Shown: positions 1 through 8,503, counted from the first letter of the stretch. The stretch: 64,000 nucleotides of DNA from Henriciella algicola (GCF_003576245.1 NZ_QWGA01000007.1:495940-559939), one strand, 5' to 3'. Notes: generated by a model not told the origin, from the sequence alone. Translations and numbers: made by a program.

Positions 1-259
1 TGGTGATCAGGAAAAGCTCATCGCGGCGCTTGTCGGCTGCCAGCCATTCGCCAATGACGGTTTCGGACTCACCGCCTTCATGCCCCGGCGCCCAGCGGGA
101 ATAGACGTTGGCCGTATCCACCGCGTTGAAACCGCCATCTAGGAAGGCATTGAGAATGTCGAAGCTGGTCTGCTTGTCAGCCGTCCAGCCGAACACATTG
201 CCGCCAAGGACGAGCGGTGCGATCTTCGCATCCGGGTGGCCGAGAGTGCGCTTTTCCAT
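1..259 (-). CDS. aldo/keto reductase, 3' part outside window
   Basis: Only the first 86 codons are inside the window; the gene runs off the left edge. The start is the ATG whose first base is 259, preceded by a good GGAGGA ribosome site. The visible part has the first beta strands of the TIM barrel of the aldo/keto reductase family: a LGGNVFGW strand and turn, then AVDTANVYS, which supplies the catalytic Asp48 and Tyr53 of the family tetrad. The sequence stops just before the strand expected to carry the catalytic Lys. Family members reduce aldehydes or ketones with NADPH in the cytosol. The substrate cannot be told from this fragment. Confidence 0.85.
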   Translation of the reverse strand, partial: MEKRTLGHPDAKIAPLVLGGNVFGWTADKQTSFDILNAFLDGGFNAVDTANVYSRWAPGHEGGESETVIGEWLAADKRRDELFLIT

Positions 260-365
260 GACTGTCCTCCGCTGGGTTTTTCTTTGGCTAGAGGATAGAG
301 GGCGAGTGCAGCGGGGCAAGATGATAGGTGCCAGAATGGAGAATTGAAACGGCAGCGCGGTCGCC

Positions 366-397
366 CGTGGTTCGACTTCGCTCACCATGCGGGCTAT
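366..397 (+). repeat. left arm of perfect 32-bp inverted repeat around the GIY-YIG gene
   Basis: This 32-base stretch is the exact reverse complement of 804-835. Part of it recurs in degenerate form immediately downstream at 408-432 (TTACCATGCGGGCTTTGAGAGG against CTCACCATGCGGGCTATGAGAGG), so the left side looks like a tandem of one full and one partial unit. The repeat lies just beyond the stop codon of the GIY-YIG gene. Confidence 0.9.
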
Positions 398-459
398 GAG
401 AGGTCAAGCTTACCATGCGGGCTTTGAGAGGTGAGGTTCGAAAGACGGCGTTTGAGAAG

Positions 460-795
460 CTATTGCTTGGGGAAGCGTGCCTTGCTCGGGTCTGCTGGGG
501 CCGACTTCGATTTTGACAGCGCTTTCAGGCGTTCAAGGTCGCCGTCGATCAACGCTTCCTTCTTGGCCCGCGACCATTTCTTGATCTGCGCTTCATAGGA
601 AATAGCGTCAGTGATGCGGTCGAAGTGCGTTGACCAGACCAGTTTGACCGGGCGTCGCTTGTAAGTCCAGGCTTCTGGGTGGTGACCTGAATTGTGCTCA
701 CCAAGGCGTGTGGCAAGATCAACGCCGCGGTAGGTGCCGACATAGTATTTGTTGTCGGCACACCTCAGAATGTAGACGAAACAACCACCAGTCAT
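460..795 (-). CDS. GIY-YIG nuclease family protein (YhbQ/COG2827-like)
   Basis: A 111-residue single-domain GIY-YIG protein. The start is placed at 795, where GAGG lies directly upstream; an upstream extension to 834 would translate the flanking repeat and is not likely. The motif is near the N terminus: FVYILRCADNKYYVGTYRG supplies the tyrosines of the GIY and YIG strands. An Arg/Glu/His run (RLGEHNSG) and YEAQIKKWSRAKK follow, both typical of this small family. A basic tail of about 25 residues ends the protein. Small stand-alone members are mostly uncharacterised; the fold is that of UvrC and homing endonuclease nucleases. The gene sits exactly between two inverted copies of a 32-bp sequence, which suggests a mobile or repeat-dispersing unit (inference). 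Confidence 0.85.
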   Translation of the reverse strand: MTGGCFVYILRCADNKYYVGTYRGVDLATRLGEHNSGHHPEAWTYKRRPVKLVWSTHFDRITDAISYEAQIKKWSRAKKEALIDGDLERLKALSKSKSAPADPSKARFPKQ

Positions 796-803
796 GCTCC
801 TCA

Positions 804-835
804 ATAGCCCGCATGGTGAGCGAAGTCGAACCACG
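804..835 (-). repeat. right arm of perfect 32-bp inverted repeat around the GIY-YIG gene
   Basis: Exact reverse complement of 366-397, all 32 bases. It begins 8 bases upstream of the GIY-YIG start codon, so the promoter of that gene must lie in or beyond it. Core sequence GCATGGTGAGCGAAGTCGAA resembles the TTCGAC-AAGCTCA type of dispersed repeats known in alphaproteobacterial genomes (from memory). Confidence 0.9.
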
Positions 836-866
836 CGGGCGGCGACGCGGACGCTATGAACAGGCC

Positions 867-1949
867 CTACTCTTCAGCCTCAAAGATCGCCGTTTCAAGC
901 GTGCCGTTGGCGTCCATCATGCCGCGATACATGCCGGCGGAGTTGAAGACGTAGGCATACTCACCTTCGCCGCCCATGACGATGACGCCGCCATCGCCGC
1001 CGAGGTCAGCAACCTGGCCAAGCGCGTTATCGGCGGCGGTTTCGATGTCTTCGCCAGCCAGTTCGACACGCGCGCAGATTGTCTTGGCGACGCCGACGCG
1101 GATGAAATATTCGCCGTGGCCGGTTGCCGAGACAGCGCAGACGCCGTTCTGGGCGTAGGTCGCCGCGCCGATGAGCGGCGAGTCGCCGATGCGGCCGTGC
1201 ATCTTGGCGGTCATGCCGCCTGTTGTCGTGGCCGCGGCGAGGTTGCCATTCTGGTCAATCGCGACGGCGCCAACCGTACCGTGGCGGTCTGCATCGGTGC
1301 GTTGCTGCGTGTCCAGCACGCGTTCCAGCGCTTCGCGGCGGCGGTCTGTGGTGAAATAGGAATTCTCGACCATGTCGAGACCGACCGATTCAGCGAAGCT
1401 GTCGGCGCCCTCGCCTGCGAACATCACGTGTTCGGACTGGTCCATAACAGCGCGGGCGGCGAGGATCGGGTTCCTGACGCGGGTGACACCTGCGACGGAG
1501 CCGGCATCACGTTGGCTGCCCTCCATAATGGAGGCATCAAGCTCATGCATGCGGTCGGCGGTCATCACCGCGCCGAAACCTGCATTGAAGAGCGGATCGT
1601 CTTCCATTGTGAGGACGGCGGCCTGGACTGCGTCGAGTGAGCTGCCGCCGTTTGAGAGCACATCCGCGCCAGCCCGAAGCGAGGTTTCGAGCGCGGCGAT
1701 ATAGGCCGCTTCCTGCTCATCGGAGAGGTTCTCACGCAGGATGACCCCTGCCCCGCCATGGATTACGATCCGCCAGTCCGGGCGTTCAGCTGCGGCCATA
1801 TCGGTCTCCGTGTCTGGCGTTTGCGCGGTTTCCGAAGAGGTGTCGGCATCTGTTTCCGATGCTGTGTTCAGTTCTGACTGCTCGGGCGCTTCGGGCGCAC
1901 ACGCGGCCAGCGTGCCTGCGAGATAGAGGGTGGCGAACACGCGGTACAT
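867..1949 (-). CDS. isoaspartyl peptidase/L-asparaginase, Ntn-hydrolase, lipoprotein
   Basis: A 360-residue plant-type asparaginase or isoaspartyl dipeptidase of the N-terminal nucleophile superfamily. A lipoprotein signal with LAAC at residues 14-17 is followed by a Ser/Thr/Glu-rich linker to about residue 55, so the enzyme should be lipid-anchored outside the cytoplasm. The catalytic domain starts at IVIHGGAGV. Autocleavage is expected before Thr225 in RHGTVGAVA, giving alpha and beta chains; TTTGGM and GDSPLIGAATYA are typical of the beta chain. The family hydrolyses beta-aspartyl dipeptides and asparagine. GAGG precedes the ATG. Many family members are cytosolic, so the lipobox is a mild oddity. 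The gene stands alone downstream of valS. Confidence 0.92.
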   Translation of the reverse strand: MYRVFATLYLAGTLAACAPEAPEQSELNTASETDADTSSETAQTPDTETDMAAAERPDWRIVIHGGAGVILRENLSDEQEAAYIAALETSLRAGADVLSNGGSSLDAVQAAVLTMEDDPLFNAGFGAVMTADRMHELDASIMEGSQRDAGSVAGVTRVRNPILAARAVMDQSEHVMFAGEGADSFAESVGLDMVENSYFTTDRRREALERVLDTQQRTDADRHGTVGAVAIDQNGNLAAATTTGGMTAKMHGRIGDSPLIGAATYAQNGVCAVSATGHGEYFIRVGVAKTICARVELAGEDIETAADNALGQVADLGGDGGVIVMGGEGEYAYVFNSAGMYRGMMDANGTLETAIFEAEE

Positions 1950-2040
1950 GGCAAATCCTCGCTGAAAACTGGGGCGTCTTTCGCCTGCCAGTGTGCAAGG
2001 GTTGAGCGCCCTATGGCAAGGGCGCCCAAATCATCAATGC

Positions 2041-2172
2041 CTACTTGTCAGACCCTGGACCCGAACGGCCGGACAGGCCGCCCGGCTGGTTCGCCTTCCG
2101 GAACAGGTAGAAGAGGATGCCGATGTCAAAGATGACGAAGGCAGCGATGCCAACGAATATCAGCCAGTTCAT
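2041..2172 (-). CDS. 43-residue single-pass membrane protein downstream of valS
   Basis: A short open frame of 43 codons lies 41 bases after the valS stop on the same strand. It starts MNWLIFVGIAAFVIFDIGIL, one hydrophobic helix of about 20 residues, continues with a positively charged FRKANQ and ends in a Gly/Ser/Pro-rich hydrophilic tail. That layout of a helix followed by a basic residue cluster is typical of small inner-membrane proteins. A GGTGAG lies about 10 bases upstream of the ATG. A GCGCCC/GGGCGC hairpin without a T tract (2006-2025) follows the stop. Function unknown; I do not recognise the family. The frame could be fortuitous, but its composition argues against that. Confidence 0.65.
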   Translation of the reverse strand: MNWLIFVGIAAFVIFDIGILFYLFRKANQPGGLSGRSGPGSDK

Positions 2173-2213
2173 CCTCTTATCTCACCTTCTGGCCTCACGC
2201 TCAGGCCTCATGC

Positions 2214-4973
2214 TTAGGAGAGATCAGCGAGCTGATCGCGGGCCGAGCGGAGCTTGGCAAGCGTTGCCGTCCACTCTGTGATCCGTTCGCGGTTCTCTTC
2301 GACGATCTCTGGTGGGGCCTTGGAGACGAAGTTCTCATTAGAGAGTTTCTTTTCGGTACCCTCAATGTCCTTGGAGAGTTTCGCCATCTCCTTGTCGAGA
2401 CGCGCGACCTCATCAGACAGGGTAATGAACTCCTGCACTTCAAGTGCGATGGTCTCTTCGCCGGACGCGATCGTGACCGCACCGGCCGGCTTCTCAGCGG
2501 CGATATCGAAGGATGACAGGCGGGCGAGTTGCCGGATCGGCGTCTCGTTGTCCTTGGCCCAGCCCTTCACCTCGTCGGAGGCACCGATGAGCGAGGCAGC
2601 GACCTGCGCGCCAGCGGGCACATTGAGGACCGCCCGCGTCGAGCGGATCTCGGACACGGTATCGAGCACCCATTGCAACTCTGCCTCGGCATCGCTGTCG
2701 GCCCAGGCGCCCGCGAAGGCCGGCCAGTCCTGCACCATGAGGAAGTCAGCGCGCTTGCGGCCTTCCTGCTCGGTCTGGGTCCAGAGCGCTTCGGTGACGA
2801 AAGGCGTGAACGGGTGGAGCAGCTTCAGCGTCTGGTCGATGACCCAGCCGCAGGCCTTGCGAGTTTCGGCCTTCGCGGCCTCATCCTCGCCGTTCATGAC
2901 CGGCTTGATGAGTTCGATGTACCAGTCGCAGAGCACATTCCAGATGAACTGGTAGAGCGCTTCAGCGGCTTCGTTGAACTTGTAGGCTTCGAGCGCGGTC
3001 GTGACGGCCGTCGCCGCCTTGCCGAGCTCTGCCGCGATCCAGCGGTTGAGCGGGAGCTTGAGATCGCCCGGCGCAAGGTCGTGGCCGAACTCGCACTGGT
3101 TCATTTCTGCAAAGCGGGCCGCATTCCAGAGCTTGGTCGTGAAGTTGCGATAGCCTTCAACCGCTTGCGGCGAGAGGCGGATATTGCGCCCCTGTGCGGC
3201 CTGACGGGCAAAGGTGAAGCGCAGAGCGTCGGCGCCGTACTGGTCGATCAGCTCCAGCGGGTCCATGGCATTGCCCTTGGACTTCGACATCTTCTGGCCC
3301 TTCTCGTCAAGGACGAGGGCGTGGATGTAGACATCGTGGAACGGGATTTCGCCGTCCATGAAATGGATGCCCATCATCATCATCCGGGCGACCCAGAAGA
3401 AGATGATGTCATGCGCGGTGATCAGCACGCTGGTTGGGTAGTAGGTTTGCAGATCGTCCGTATTCTCCGGCCACCCCTGCGTCGAGAATGGCCAGAGCGC
3501 GGAGGAAAACCAGGTGTCGAGGACGTCTTCGTCCTGCTTCAGTTCTGTTGGCTTGCCGTAGTGCGCCTCAGCTTTCGCTTTCGCGTCAGCTTCGTCTTCG
3601 GCAACAAAGATTTCACCATCCGGCCCGAACCATGCCGGGATGCGGTGGCCCCACCAGAGCTGGCGCGAGATGCACCATGGCTGGATGTTGTCCATCCAGT
3701 TGTAATAGGTCTTGGTCCAGTTTTCGGGCACGAATTTGGTACGGCCTTCGCGGACAGCCGCGATGGCGGGCTTGGCGAGCTCTTCCGCGTTCACATACCA
3801 CTGGTCCGTGAGCCAGGGCTCAATGACGACGCCGGAGCGGTCGCCGAAGGGCTGTTCGACTTTCTTCTTCTCGATCTCGACCAGCAGGCCGAGCGCGTTG
3901 AAGTCTTCCTCGATCTTCTTGCGCGCTTCGTAGCGGTCGAGGCCGCGATAGGCGTTCGGGATACCGGCCGCATCGGCTTCGGCGCCATCAACGATGGAAG
4001 CAACGTGCGTGAGGATATTGAGGCGAGGCAGGCCTGCGCGCTCCCCGACCTGGAAGTCATTGAAGTCGTGCGCAGGCGTGATCTTTACGGCGCCGGAGCC
4101 CTTTTCAGGGTCGGCATGCTCATCCGCGACGATCGGGATGCGGCGGTTCACGATCGGAAGGTCGACGAACTTGCCGACAAGGCCCTTATAGCGCTCATCA
4201 TCGGGATGAACGGCAACACCTGTATCACCGAGCATGGTTTCGGGGCGCGTGGTCGCGACGACAATATAGTCGCGCGTTTCCGTGCCGGCCGGATTGCCCT
4301 CTTCGTCGAATACAGGGTGCTCATAGGTCACGCCATCGGCGAGCGGATAGCGAAGGTGCCAGAAGGCGCCCTGCACTTCTTTCTGCTCGACTTCGAGGTC
4401 TGAAATGGCAGTCTGGAAGTGCGGATCCCAGTTTACGAGGCGCTTGTCGCGGTAGATGAGGCCCTGATTGTAGAGGTCGACGAAGACCTTGCGGACAGCT
4501 TCCTGCATCTGGTCGTCGGGATTGTCCCGGTCGCCCATGGTGAAGCGCTCATTCTCCCAGTCGCAGGAGGCGCCGAGGCGCTTCAGCTGCTGGATGATCT
4601 GGCCTCCGGACTTTTCTTTCCATTCCCAGACGCGGTCGACAAAAGCTTCGCGGCCAAGGCTGGCGCGGCTTTCATTGCCGGCTTCTGCCAGCTGGCGCTC
4701 AACAACCATCTGCGTTGCGATACCGGCATGGTCGGTGCCCGGCTGCCAGCGGACATTCTTGCCCCGCATGCGCTCAAACCGGATCAGGATGTCCTGAAGG
4801 GTATTGTTGAGCGCGTGGCCCATATGCAGGACGCCGGTGACGTTTGGCGGCGGGATGACGACCGAATAGGCCTGCGCACTCGTATCGCCGGAGGGGCGGA
4901 AGCAGCCCGCCTCTACCCAGCGCTCATAGATGCGCCCCTCGGCGCTCTTGGGATCGAAGCGTTGGTCAAGCAT
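2214..4973 (-). CDS. valS: valine--tRNA ligase
   Basis: A full-length class I valyl-tRNA synthetase of 919 residues. The HIGH-type signature reads HMGH at residues 50-53 within PPNVTGVLHMGHAL. The editing (CP1) domain includes TTRPETMLGDTGVAVHP, and the second signature is KMSKSKGN. The C-terminal region from about residue 850 (LDKEMAKLSKDIEGTEKKL) is the coiled-coil arm that contacts tRNA. The enzyme charges tRNA-Val in the cytosol and hydrolyses mischarged threonyl-tRNA. It is followed closely by a tiny membrane protein gene and preceded by a terminator that isolates it from popZ. No strong ribosome site is seen before the ATG at 4973. Confidence 0.98.
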   Translation of the reverse strand: MLDQRFDPKSAEGRIYERWVEAGCFRPSGDTSAQAYSVVIPPPNVTGVLHMGHALNNTLQDILIRFERMRGKNVRWQPGTDHAGIATQMVVERQLAEAGNESRASLGREAFVDRVWEWKEKSGGQIIQQLKRLGASCDWENERFTMGDRDNPDDQMQEAVRKVFVDLYNQGLIYRDKRLVNWDPHFQTAISDLEVEQKEVQGAFWHLRYPLADGVTYEHPVFDEEGNPAGTETRDYIVVATTRPETMLGDTGVAVHPDDERYKGLVGKFVDLPIVNRRIPIVADEHADPEKGSGAVKITPAHDFNDFQVGERAGLPRLNILTHVASIVDGAEADAAGIPNAYRGLDRYEARKKIEEDFNALGLLVEIEKKKVEQPFGDRSGVVIEPWLTDQWYVNAEELAKPAIAAVREGRTKFVPENWTKTYYNWMDNIQPWCISRQLWWGHRIPAWFGPDGEIFVAEDEADAKAKAEAHYGKPTELKQDEDVLDTWFSSALWPFSTQGWPENTDDLQTYYPTSVLITAHDIIFFWVARMMMMGIHFMDGEIPFHDVYIHALVLDEKGQKMSKSKGNAMDPLELIDQYGADALRFTFARQAAQGRNIRLSPQAVEGYRNFTTKLWNAARFAEMNQCEFGHDLAPGDLKLPLNRWIAAELGKAATAVTTALEAYKFNEAAEALYQFIWNVLCDWYIELIKPVMNGEDEAAKAETRKACGWVIDQTLKLLHPFTPFVTEALWTQTEQEGRKRADFLMVQDWPAFAGAWADSDAEAELQWVLDTVSEIRSTRAVLNVPAGAQVAASLIGASDEVKGWAKDNETPIRQLARLSSFDIAAEKPAGAVTIASGEETIALEVQEFITLSDEVARLDKEMAKLSKDIEGTEKKLSNENFVSKAPPEIVEENRERITEWTATLAKLRSARDQLADLS

Positions 4974-4997
4974 TTTGTCGGTCCATAGTCGTGGTCA

Positions 4998-5040
4998 GAA
5001 AACACAAAAGAAAAGGCGCGCCGGTTAAGGCGCGCCTCGT
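4998..5040 (-). terminator. rho-independent terminator after popZ
   Basis: Read on the minus strand, an 8-bp stem GGCGCGCC/GGCGCGCC (5015-5022 with 5029-5036, six-base loop) is followed by a T-rich run TTTTCTTTTGTGTTTT. It lies 27 bases past the popZ stop and 42 bases before the valS start, so it should end popZ transcription. Each stem arm is itself a palindrome. Confidence 0.85.
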
Positions 5041-5066
5041 CTCTATATCAGGGTGTGAACGAGGGT

Positions 5067-6158
5067 CTAGCGCGCCATGCGGGCGATGCGCTGTACTTCT
5101 TCTTCGACCTTGCGCTCAACAATCGTTGGCAGGTTGGCATCGAGCCATTCCTTGATCATCGGACGCAGCAGTTCGCGCATCAGGCCATCGAGCGTGTTCG
5201 GGTTGGCTTCTTCCTCGGCCGAGCGCTTGACCATGAGCTTGCCAAGAGCGGTCGCGGCCGCGCCAGCGATACGCTCATCGGTGAGCGCGTCGCCGCCGGT
5301 CTGGGCTGACGAAGTCGGTTGTTCGGTCATCTGAGGCTCCGGCTCTGGTTGTGGCGCGCTGAATTCGGCAATCGCTGGCTCTGTTTCCGGCTCAACCTCT
5401 ACAGGTGGCGCCGGGTCAAAGCTGGCGGTAAAATCGGTGGCCTGAGGCTCTGGCGTGAAGCCTTGCTCGACGGGTTCTGGCTGCGGGGCGACGCCTTCCA
5501 GCGGCGCAGCGGCGTCGAAGGAGGTGTCCTCGAAGCTCTCTTCCGTGGACCAGTCGCCATCATCATTGCCAGAAAGCTCATACTCGCCCTCTTCGCTCGC
5601 ATAGTCTTCGGTGTCGGCTTCGGTTTGCGGAGCAGCGAGCTCCTGCGGCGACCAGGTCGCACCCGGTGATCTGGCGGCTTCTTCGAATGCCGGGGCATCT
5701 ATCGACGGCTTGTCCTCGAAGGTTTCGAGGCCGAAATCCTCAAGGTCGTCATCTTCTGCTTCGAATGGCTGAGGTGCTTCTGGCGCAAAATCGGCTTCGC
5801 CCGATGTGCTGCCTTCGGCGGAGAGGTCTTCGAACATGTCATCGTCGGACAGCAGGCTGCCGGATGCGTCTTCGGTCTCCATGAGGTCGAAGTCTGCCTC
5901 GCCGCGGGATTTCTCCTGCTGGGCGAAAAAGTCTTCCTCAGGGTCGTTGACCTCATCCGATTCGGTTTCGGCGACGACGTCATCGAGAGACAGATCATCA
6001 AAATCGTCGTCTTCTGAAACGTTTACATCGACAGAGCGGGAGGCCTGCGGCGCATCCTGAGCTGCTGATGAGGGCGCAGGGCCATCATCGGCGATAATCT
6101 TGCGAATGGAGGCAAGAATTTCCTCCATCGTTGGCTCGGATTGCGCTTTGTCAGCCAT
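5067..6158 (-). CDS. popZ: PopZ-type cell pole-organising protein (DUF2497), long linker
   Basis: The N terminus carries PTMEEILASIRKIIADD (residues 9-25), the conserved PopZ helix used for client binding. The C terminus from about residue 285 carries LDGLMRELLRPMIKEWLDANLP and VERKVEEEVQRIAR, the conserved oligomerisation helices. Between them lies a very acidic, low-complexity stretch rich in Asp, Glu, Pro and Ser, about 260 residues long. PopZ forms a polar condensate that anchors ParB-parS and recruits cell-cycle regulators. The Caulobacter protein is about 177 residues (from memory); this one is 363, the difference being almost all linker. Neighbours valS, tolC and pcm fit the Caulobacter order as I recall it. 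A terminator follows. Confidence 0.93.
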   Translation of the reverse strand: MADKAQSEPTMEEILASIRKIIADDGPAPSSAAQDAPQASRSVDVNVSEDDDFDDLSLDDVVAETESDEVNDPEEDFFAQQEKSRGEADFDLMETEDASGSLLSDDDMFEDLSAEGSTSGEADFAPEAPQPFEAEDDDLEDFGLETFEDKPSIDAPAFEEAARSPGATWSPQELAAPQTEADTEDYASEEGEYELSGNDDGDWSTEESFEDTSFDAAAPLEGVAPQPEPVEQGFTPEPQATDFTASFDPAPPVEVEPETEPAIAEFSAPQPEPEPQMTEQPTSSAQTGGDALTDERIAGAAATALGKLMVKRSAEEEANPNTLDGLMRELLRPMIKEWLDANLPTIVERKVEEEVQRIARMAR

Positions 6159-6276
6159 TTTCAGCTCCCGCAGAAAAGAATTTATGCCCTGATCCGGCTA
6201 TACCGCGCCAGTTAACATGATGTTATGACGGATTCGAACGCGAATACACCGGTCAGGCGAACTTTCGTGTCAGTCC

Positions 6277-7572
6277 TTAACCACGTTGAAGCCCGAGACG
6301 GGTGGGTGTCAAATCCCCCATCGCGGCAAGCAGTGCATGGGCGGCAACATAGCGGTCGCGTTCGGCAGTCACACGTGACAGGCGCGCCTCCAGAAGCTGC
6401 TGCTCCTGATCGAGCACATCAAGCGTGGTGCGTACGCCAACGCTGAGCTCTTCCTGTGCGCCTTCATAGGCAAGTTCTGCCGCCTCGACCTGCCTTGCAG
6501 ACGCATCGACAGCGCGGTCAGCCGCCTGAAAACTGTACCAGGCGCGCGCGACCTGCGTGCGGACGATTCGTTCGCTGAGGGCGATCTGGCTGTTGGCCTG
6601 CCGGCGGGCGATCTGGGCTTCGCGGACGAGAGATGTGTTCAGCCCGCCGGTAAAAAGCGGAACGCTGGCCTGCGCGCCCGCAACGATGCTCGAATCAGTG
6701 AAGCCGTCTGTGTGATATTCCTGGACGCCGGCCTGCGCGATCACGGACACTTCAGGCTTCAGTGCGCCGCGGGCGACTTCGACGCCCTGACGTGCCGCCT
6801 GCTCTCCCAGACGTGCCGCTTCGATATCAGGATTGGCGTCCAGCGCGCGGGCGAGCGCAGCTTCGAATGTCTCCGGCAGTTCTGGCAGCGGCGGCACGGG
6901 TGCCAGCATGTCTGACGCCTCAAGCCCGGTGAGGAGCGCATATTGAGCGAGCGCTGCCTCAAGATCCGCCTGCGCAGAGGCGAGTGCGGCGCGGCCACCT
7001 TCCAGGCGGGCGCGGGCGAGCGACACATCGGTGCGTGTCGTGTCACCAACCTCGAACCGGTCAGACGCTGCGGTGAACTGGCCCTCCAGAAGGCGGATGC
7101 TGTTCTCGCGGATCGCGATGACTTCGCGTGCCCGGATGATGTCGACATAGGCGATAAGCGTATCGAGCAGGATGGACTGACCGGTCGCTTCAAGCTGCGC
7201 CAAGGCGGCGAGCGCGCCCGTTTCAGCCTGCGCGATGCCTGCGTTCAGCCGGCCACCCGTATAGACGGGCAAGCGCGCTTCGAGCTGCGCCGAGGCGACG
7301 GGACGGTCGCCGAGATTAAAGGCAAAAGGCCGGTTCGAATCGATCGATTCGTAGACATAGCTGCCGAAGAGCGTAACGCGCGGCTTTCTCTGGGCGCGCG
7401 CCTGCTCAATCCGTTCGCTGGCGATTTCAGTTGAGTCGCGCTCAGCCTCAAGCACCGGATTGTTCAGCCAGGCCGCCGACAAGGCATCCTGCAGCGTTTC
7501 TGCGCTGGCCGGCAATGCTGTGATCGCAAGTCCGGTTACCAGCAATGACGCCGTTTTTCTTATGCGACGCAT
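6277..7572 (-). CDS. tolC: TolC family outer membrane export channel
   Basis: A 431-residue TolC-type protein. A Sec signal peptide ends near ITALPASAE (about residue 24). The mature part has the two tandem outer-membrane-efflux repeats of the family: LQDALSAAWLNNPVLEAERD opens the first and LARALDANPDIEAARL the second. Long Ala/Glu/Gln-rich helices form the periplasmic alpha barrel, and GGRLNAG and VPLFTGGLNT mark the equivalent beta-barrel turns. Such channels work with type I secretion or RND efflux partners, none of which is encoded nearby. In Caulobacter a TolC paralogue used for S-layer export lies beside popZ as I recall it, so an S-layer or protease export role is possible here. Confidence 0.93.
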   Translation of the reverse strand: MRRIRKTASLLVTGLAITALPASAETLQDALSAAWLNNPVLEAERDSTEIASERIEQARAQRKPRVTLFGSYVYESIDSNRPFAFNLGDRPVASAQLEARLPVYTGGRLNAGIAQAETGALAALAQLEATGQSILLDTLIAYVDIIRAREVIAIRENSIRLLEGQFTAASDRFEVGDTTRTDVSLARARLEGGRAALASAQADLEAALAQYALLTGLEASDMLAPVPPLPELPETFEAALARALDANPDIEAARLGEQAARQGVEVARGALKPEVSVIAQAGVQEYHTDGFTDSSIVAGAQASVPLFTGGLNTSLVREAQIARRQANSQIALSERIVRTQVARAWYSFQAADRAVDASARQVEAAELAYEGAQEELSVGVRTTLDVLDQEQQLLEARLSRVTAERDRYVAAHALLAAMGDLTPTRLGLQRG

Positions 7573-7699
7573 CGGTCGTGCCCTCCCTCGGCAAGGGTGA
7601 CCCTATACGTCTTTTCGAAAAAAGTGAACAGCGTTCACTTCCTGAGCGACGTTCGCCCAAGGGAAGCCAGACTGTGATCAGGACAGCGTCGGCGCTGCG

Positions 7700-8353
7700 C
7701 TAGAAAACGAAGCTTTTCGGCTTTTCAAACCCAGCAAGGCCCGGCGGGCAGCAGTCAAAGACTTCGCGGTACGAGACGGTTTCGCCTGCCTTGGTCCAGA
7801 TGCGTGCCCGGCCTAGATCACGTCCCGCAACGACTGGCGCACCGAGGCGGCCGCCCTCTGCAAGCTGGCTGAACCAGGCTTCGGGTGCCTGCTCAATAAG
7901 GCCGCAGACGAGAATGATGTCGAATGGCGCCTGATCGGCGAGACCTTCGCGAAGGTCACCCTGTACGGCGACGGCGCGGTCATAGTCGAGGCTGGCGAGT
8001 TTCGCTGTCAGCTCATCGACGAGGTCCTCGTCTTCTTCCAGAGCGATCACGGTTTCGCAGAGATGGGAGAGGATGGCCGTTTCATATCCTGCACCTGCGC
8101 CAATCACGAGCGCGATGTCATTTGGTTGAGGGTCGAGAGACTTGATCATCTTGCCGATGTCGCGCGGGGTCCAGAGCGAGCGGCCTTCGCTCGTCTCGAT
8201 CTCACACTCTGCATAGGCGATGGACTGCGCGCTCTTTGGCACGAACGCTTCGCGCGGGGTGCGCAGGAAGGCCGACACGATCTCGGGATCGGTCACATCA
8301 TTCGGGCGGATCTGTGAATCCACCATGATCCGGCGCATCTTCGCAAAGTCCAT
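7700..8353 (-). CDS. protein-L-isoaspartate O-methyltransferase family protein
   Basis: A 217-residue member of the PCMT family. MRRIMVDSQIRPNDVTDPEIVSAF and TPREAFVP are the conserved N-terminal region; TPRDIGKMIKSL follows. The SAM-binding glycine motif reads VIGAGAGYETAIL, with the acidic ribose-binding end at ALEEDEDL. True Pcm enzymes use SAM to methylate isoaspartyl residues and start repair of aged proteins. In alphaproteobacteria this divergent branch is usually encoded next to tolC, as here, and its substrate is not proven. AAAGG lies upstream of the ATG. Cytosolic; probably transcribed ahead of tolC, with 127 bases between the genes. Confidence 0.88.
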   Translation of the reverse strand: MDFAKMRRIMVDSQIRPNDVTDPEIVSAFLRTPREAFVPKSAQSIAYAECEIETSEGRSLWTPRDIGKMIKSLDPQPNDIALVIGAGAGYETAILSHLCETVIALEEDEDLVDELTAKLASLDYDRAVAVQGDLREGLADQAPFDIILVCGLIEQAPEAWFSQLAEGGRLGAPVVAGRDLGRARIWTKAGETVSYREVFDCCPPGLAGFEKPKSFVF

Positions 8354-8455
8354 TGGCGCAACCTTTCAGGCAATAAGTGCTGCTTGCAGTCGCCTTATCT
8401 TAGCCCGCCTGAAGGTGCAACGGCGGGCCTATGTGCGAAACGCCGCAATCGCACA

Positions 8456-8484
8456 TTGCATGCGACACGGAGCGCTGCTATTCG
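8456..8484 (+). promoter_or_regulatory. putative sigma-70 promoter of tRNA-Cys
   Basis: TTGCAT at 8456-8461 and TATTCG at 8479-8484 are separated by 17 bases. Transcription would start near 8491, about 13 bases before the tRNA 5' end. Pattern match by eye only. Confidence 0.45.
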
Positions 8485-8503
8485 ACGCTCCTTCTCTCGG
8501 CAC

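Noticed and set aside
708..1640. Plus-strand frame of 310 codons opposite the isoaspartyl peptidase gene
   Set aside because: Antisense shadow: it runs over the GIY-YIG gene and the peptidase and shows no domain.
2529..4403. Long plus-strand frame (624 codons) opposite valS
   Set aside because: It is a mirror of the valS reading frame in high-GC DNA; no independent start, ribosome site or protein family.
6205..6230. GTTAACATGATGTTAT upstream of popZ as a cell-cycle regulator site
   Set aside because: Only a loose inverted pattern; it matches no consensus I can defend.
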